64,000 nucleotides of DNA. Source: Microbacterium sp. LWH11-1.2 (lineage in GTDB: Bacteria; Actinomycetota; Actinomycetes; Actinomycetales; Microbacteriaceae). The stretch is from positions 1,116,001 to 1,180,000 of the forward strand of contig NZ_CP151636.1 of assembly GCF_038397745.1 (NCBI RefSeq), read 5' to 3'. The first letter of the stretch is position 1, and each line of letters begins with the position of its first letter. The notes beneath the pieces are model-generated. The model was not told where the DNA came from and made no database searches. It worked only from the letters and a program-made list of their open reading frames with translations. Positions 62,974 through 64,000 of the stretch are shown in pieces. A program made the translations under genes and the position numbers.

Positions 62974-63787
62974 GGTGCTCTCCTTCGTGATTCGCGTCGC
63001 CCGGGGCGCTCGCGTCGCCCAGGGCGCTCGTGTCGCCCAGGGCGGACGCCGGCTCGGCATCCGCTGCTCTCTTCTCGGTCGCCAGGATGCTGGCGCGCGC
63101 CAGGACGTGGAGCTGAGCCTCGTTGTACAGCTCTCTCACCGTGGCGATGAAGGTCTCCTGCGTCACCCGCATGCCCTTCGACAGGTGCTCGGCGGGCTGC
63201 ATCAGCCAGGGGTAGTCCGCGATGTGCTGGGCGAGCTGCGGCGCCAAGGCCACGGCGATGCGCTCGCGAGTGGCCTCGTCGGCATCGGGCGGGAGTGTGT
63301 CGAACTCATCGTTCAGATCGTCGGGCTCATCCTGCACCATTCTCTTCACGTCGGACATGGCGGACTCGTCGTACAACTGCGAATAGACCAGCATGAGCGA
63401 CCGATTGGGGCCGGAGAGCTTCCCTGCGACATCCTCGAATCCCGGCGGAACGTCGATCCCGGTCGTGCCCTCGAGGATGGCCCGGATCTCGGCACGCGCC
63501 CGCTGCAGACGTTCGATGCTGGCGGCGAGGTCGGCGTCGATCGCGAGGAGGGCCTGACCGGAGTTCCCGCCGCTCTCGAATCCGACGGCCTCGATCTGCG
63601 CCAGCGGCACGCCGAGTTCACGGAGCCGACGGATCTGCAGCAGGCGCACGAGGTGCCGGGCGCTGTACTGCTTGTATCCGTTGGACAGGCGTTCCGGCTC
63701 GTCGAGCAGACCTGTGCGGTGGTAGTGCCGCACGCTGTTGACGGTCGTCCCGGCGAGATCCGCCAGTTCGCTCGTGCTCCAAGCCAT
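62963..63787 (-). CDS. MerR-family transcriptional regulator with long C-terminal domain
   Basis: A 274-aa regulator. The MerR winged helix (TSELADLAGTTVNSVRHYHR, GLLDEPERLSNGYKQYSARH) is followed by the dimer helix and a C-terminal domain of about 150 residues, TipAS/multidrug-sensor-like in size, that probably binds an effector. The tail has ALGDTSALGDASAPGD repeats. ATG 63787 lies behind GAGAGG. Two matching palindromic promoters upstream suggest it controls itself, the GPP34 gene and the divergent gene at 63957. Confidence 0.9.
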   Translation of the reverse strand: MAWSTSELADLAGTTVNSVRHYHRTGLLDEPERLSNGYKQYSARHLVRLLQIRRLRELGVPLAQIEAVGFESGGNSGQALLAIDADLAASIERLQRARAEIRAILEGTTGIDVPPGFEDVAGKLSGPNRSLMLVYSQLYDESAMSDVKRMVQDEPDDLNDEFDTLPPDADEATRERIAVALAPQLAQHIADYPWLMQPAEHLSKGMRVTQETFIATVRELYNEAQLHVLARASILATEKRAADAEPASALGDTSALGDASAPGDANHEGEHHDR

Positions 63788-63813
63788 CGGGTTCACGTCC
63801 TCTCTTCGGGTCC

Positions 63814-63844
63814 ATTCAAGACCCTGTTCACGGAACAGGGTCAA
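63814..63844 (-). promoter_or_regulatory. MerR-type promoter 1 (autoregulatory)
   Basis: On the minus strand TTGACC (63844-63839) and TTGAAT (63819-63814) are 19 bp apart, the stretched spacing of MerR-activated promoters. The spacer carries the perfect dyad GACCCTGTTC-N3-GAACAGGGTC (63820-63842). It drives the merR-like and GPP34 genes. Confidence 0.75.
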
Positions 63845-63871
63845 GTACCGCGGTGACGATCACGCCGGGAC

Positions 63872-63902
63872 TTGACCCTGTTCTGAGAACACGGTCTTCA
63901 CT
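63872..63902 (+). promoter_or_regulatory. MerR-type promoter 2 (divergent)
   Basis: On the plus strand TTGACC (63872-63877) and TTCACT (63897-63902) are also 19 bp apart, and the spacer carries GACCCTGTTC-N3-GAACACGGTC (63874-63896), the same dyad as promoter 1 with one changed pair. It drives the gene beginning at 63957. Confidence 0.75.
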
Positions 63903-63956
63903 TCGTGAGGGAAACGGATGCCGATCCGCGGCATCCGTCATCGAGAGAGAAGAGAC

Positions 63957-64000
63957 ATGGACAACCCGTACCCCTGGCTGCAGGACTTCATCAACCAGGT
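63957..64000 (+). CDS. Start of an unidentified gene (cut by window end)
   Basis: ATG at 63957 follows AGAGAGAAGAG and opens a frame (MDNPYPWLQDFINQ) that runs out of the window. Too little is visible to name it. The MerR-type promoter directly upstream marks it as a target of the divergent regulator. Confidence 0.5.
   Translation, partial: MDNPYPWLQDFINQ

Overview
The window reads as chromosome from a high-G+C actinobacterium, most likely a Microbacterium or close Microbacteriaceae relative. That placement is inferred from the strong G/C third-position bias, the many GTG starts and 4-base ATGA/GTGA gene overlaps, the glgX-treY-treZ operon, the rpsF-ssb-rpsR-rplI then dnaB layout, a DUF222-type HNH endonuclease gene and the family-typical short palindromic repeats. 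I found no rRNA, tRNA, CRISPR array, prophage or insertion sequence. Coding is dense and many genes sit in short operons beside their own regulators.

Layout. 1-6.9 kb: 3' end of an FGGY sugar kinase with a double SnoaL-like protein; a TetR-MerR-quinone oxidoreductase operon diverging from a small membrane protein; an SDR, a methyltransferase and two small unknowns. 6.9-13.5 kb (minus strand): a tightly overlapping operon of a 100-aa unknown protein, glgX, treY and treZ for turning glycogen into trehalose. 13.7-18.1 kb: a GAF-domain regulator, an alpha/beta hydrolase, an aldehyde dehydrogenase and a DUF779 protein. 18.4-22.5 kb: membrane proteins of unknown function, a GNAT and a small unknown. 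22.5-28.5 kb: an AsnC/Lrp regulator diverging from a five-gene oligopeptide ABC transporter. 28.6-31.8 kb: an ECF-like sigma factor with its membrane partner, between two lipoprotein genes. 32-35.1 kb: a siderophore ABC importer (binding protein and two permeases) behind an IdeR/DtxR-like box. 35.2-41.9 kb: rpsF-ssb-rpsR-rplI, a chaplin-like sortase-anchored repeat protein with a second secreted protein, a DnaA-box cluster and dnaB. 42-48 kb: an ATP-grasp/acyltransferase fusion, a spermidine-synthase-like protein, a DUF1330 protein, a TetR/EamA exporter pair and a PhzF-like protein. 48.1-54.4 kb: an L-rhamnose uptake locus (mutarotase, LacI regulator, ATPase, two permeases, binding protein). 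54.6-59.9 kb (minus strand): creatininase-like protein, aldo-keto reductase, AraC regulator, and a P450 with its reductase and ferredoxin. 60-64 kb: a cyclodeaminase-like protein, the HNH protein, and a GPP34-MerR pair diverging from a gene cut by the window edge.

The best leads are regulatory. (1) A set of leaderless promoters in which a -10 hexamer lies 6 to 8 nt before the start codon. In three places the leaderless ORF is instead an 11-14 codon mini-ORF that stops on or just before the start of a real gene. (2) Several operators readable from symmetry: twin MerR operators with 19-bp spacers; a 28-bp palindrome holding both -10 boxes of a TetR/EamA pair; phased TGCAAC repeats before the aldehyde dehydrogenase; phased CTGGACA repeats before the peptide transporter; and a LacI palindrome at the rhamnose operon. 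(3) Two unusual proteins: the eight-repeat, cysteine-free chaplin-like protein with an LAxTG signal, and the ATP-grasp/acyltransferase fusion. No single locus is clearly a new defence or mobile system.
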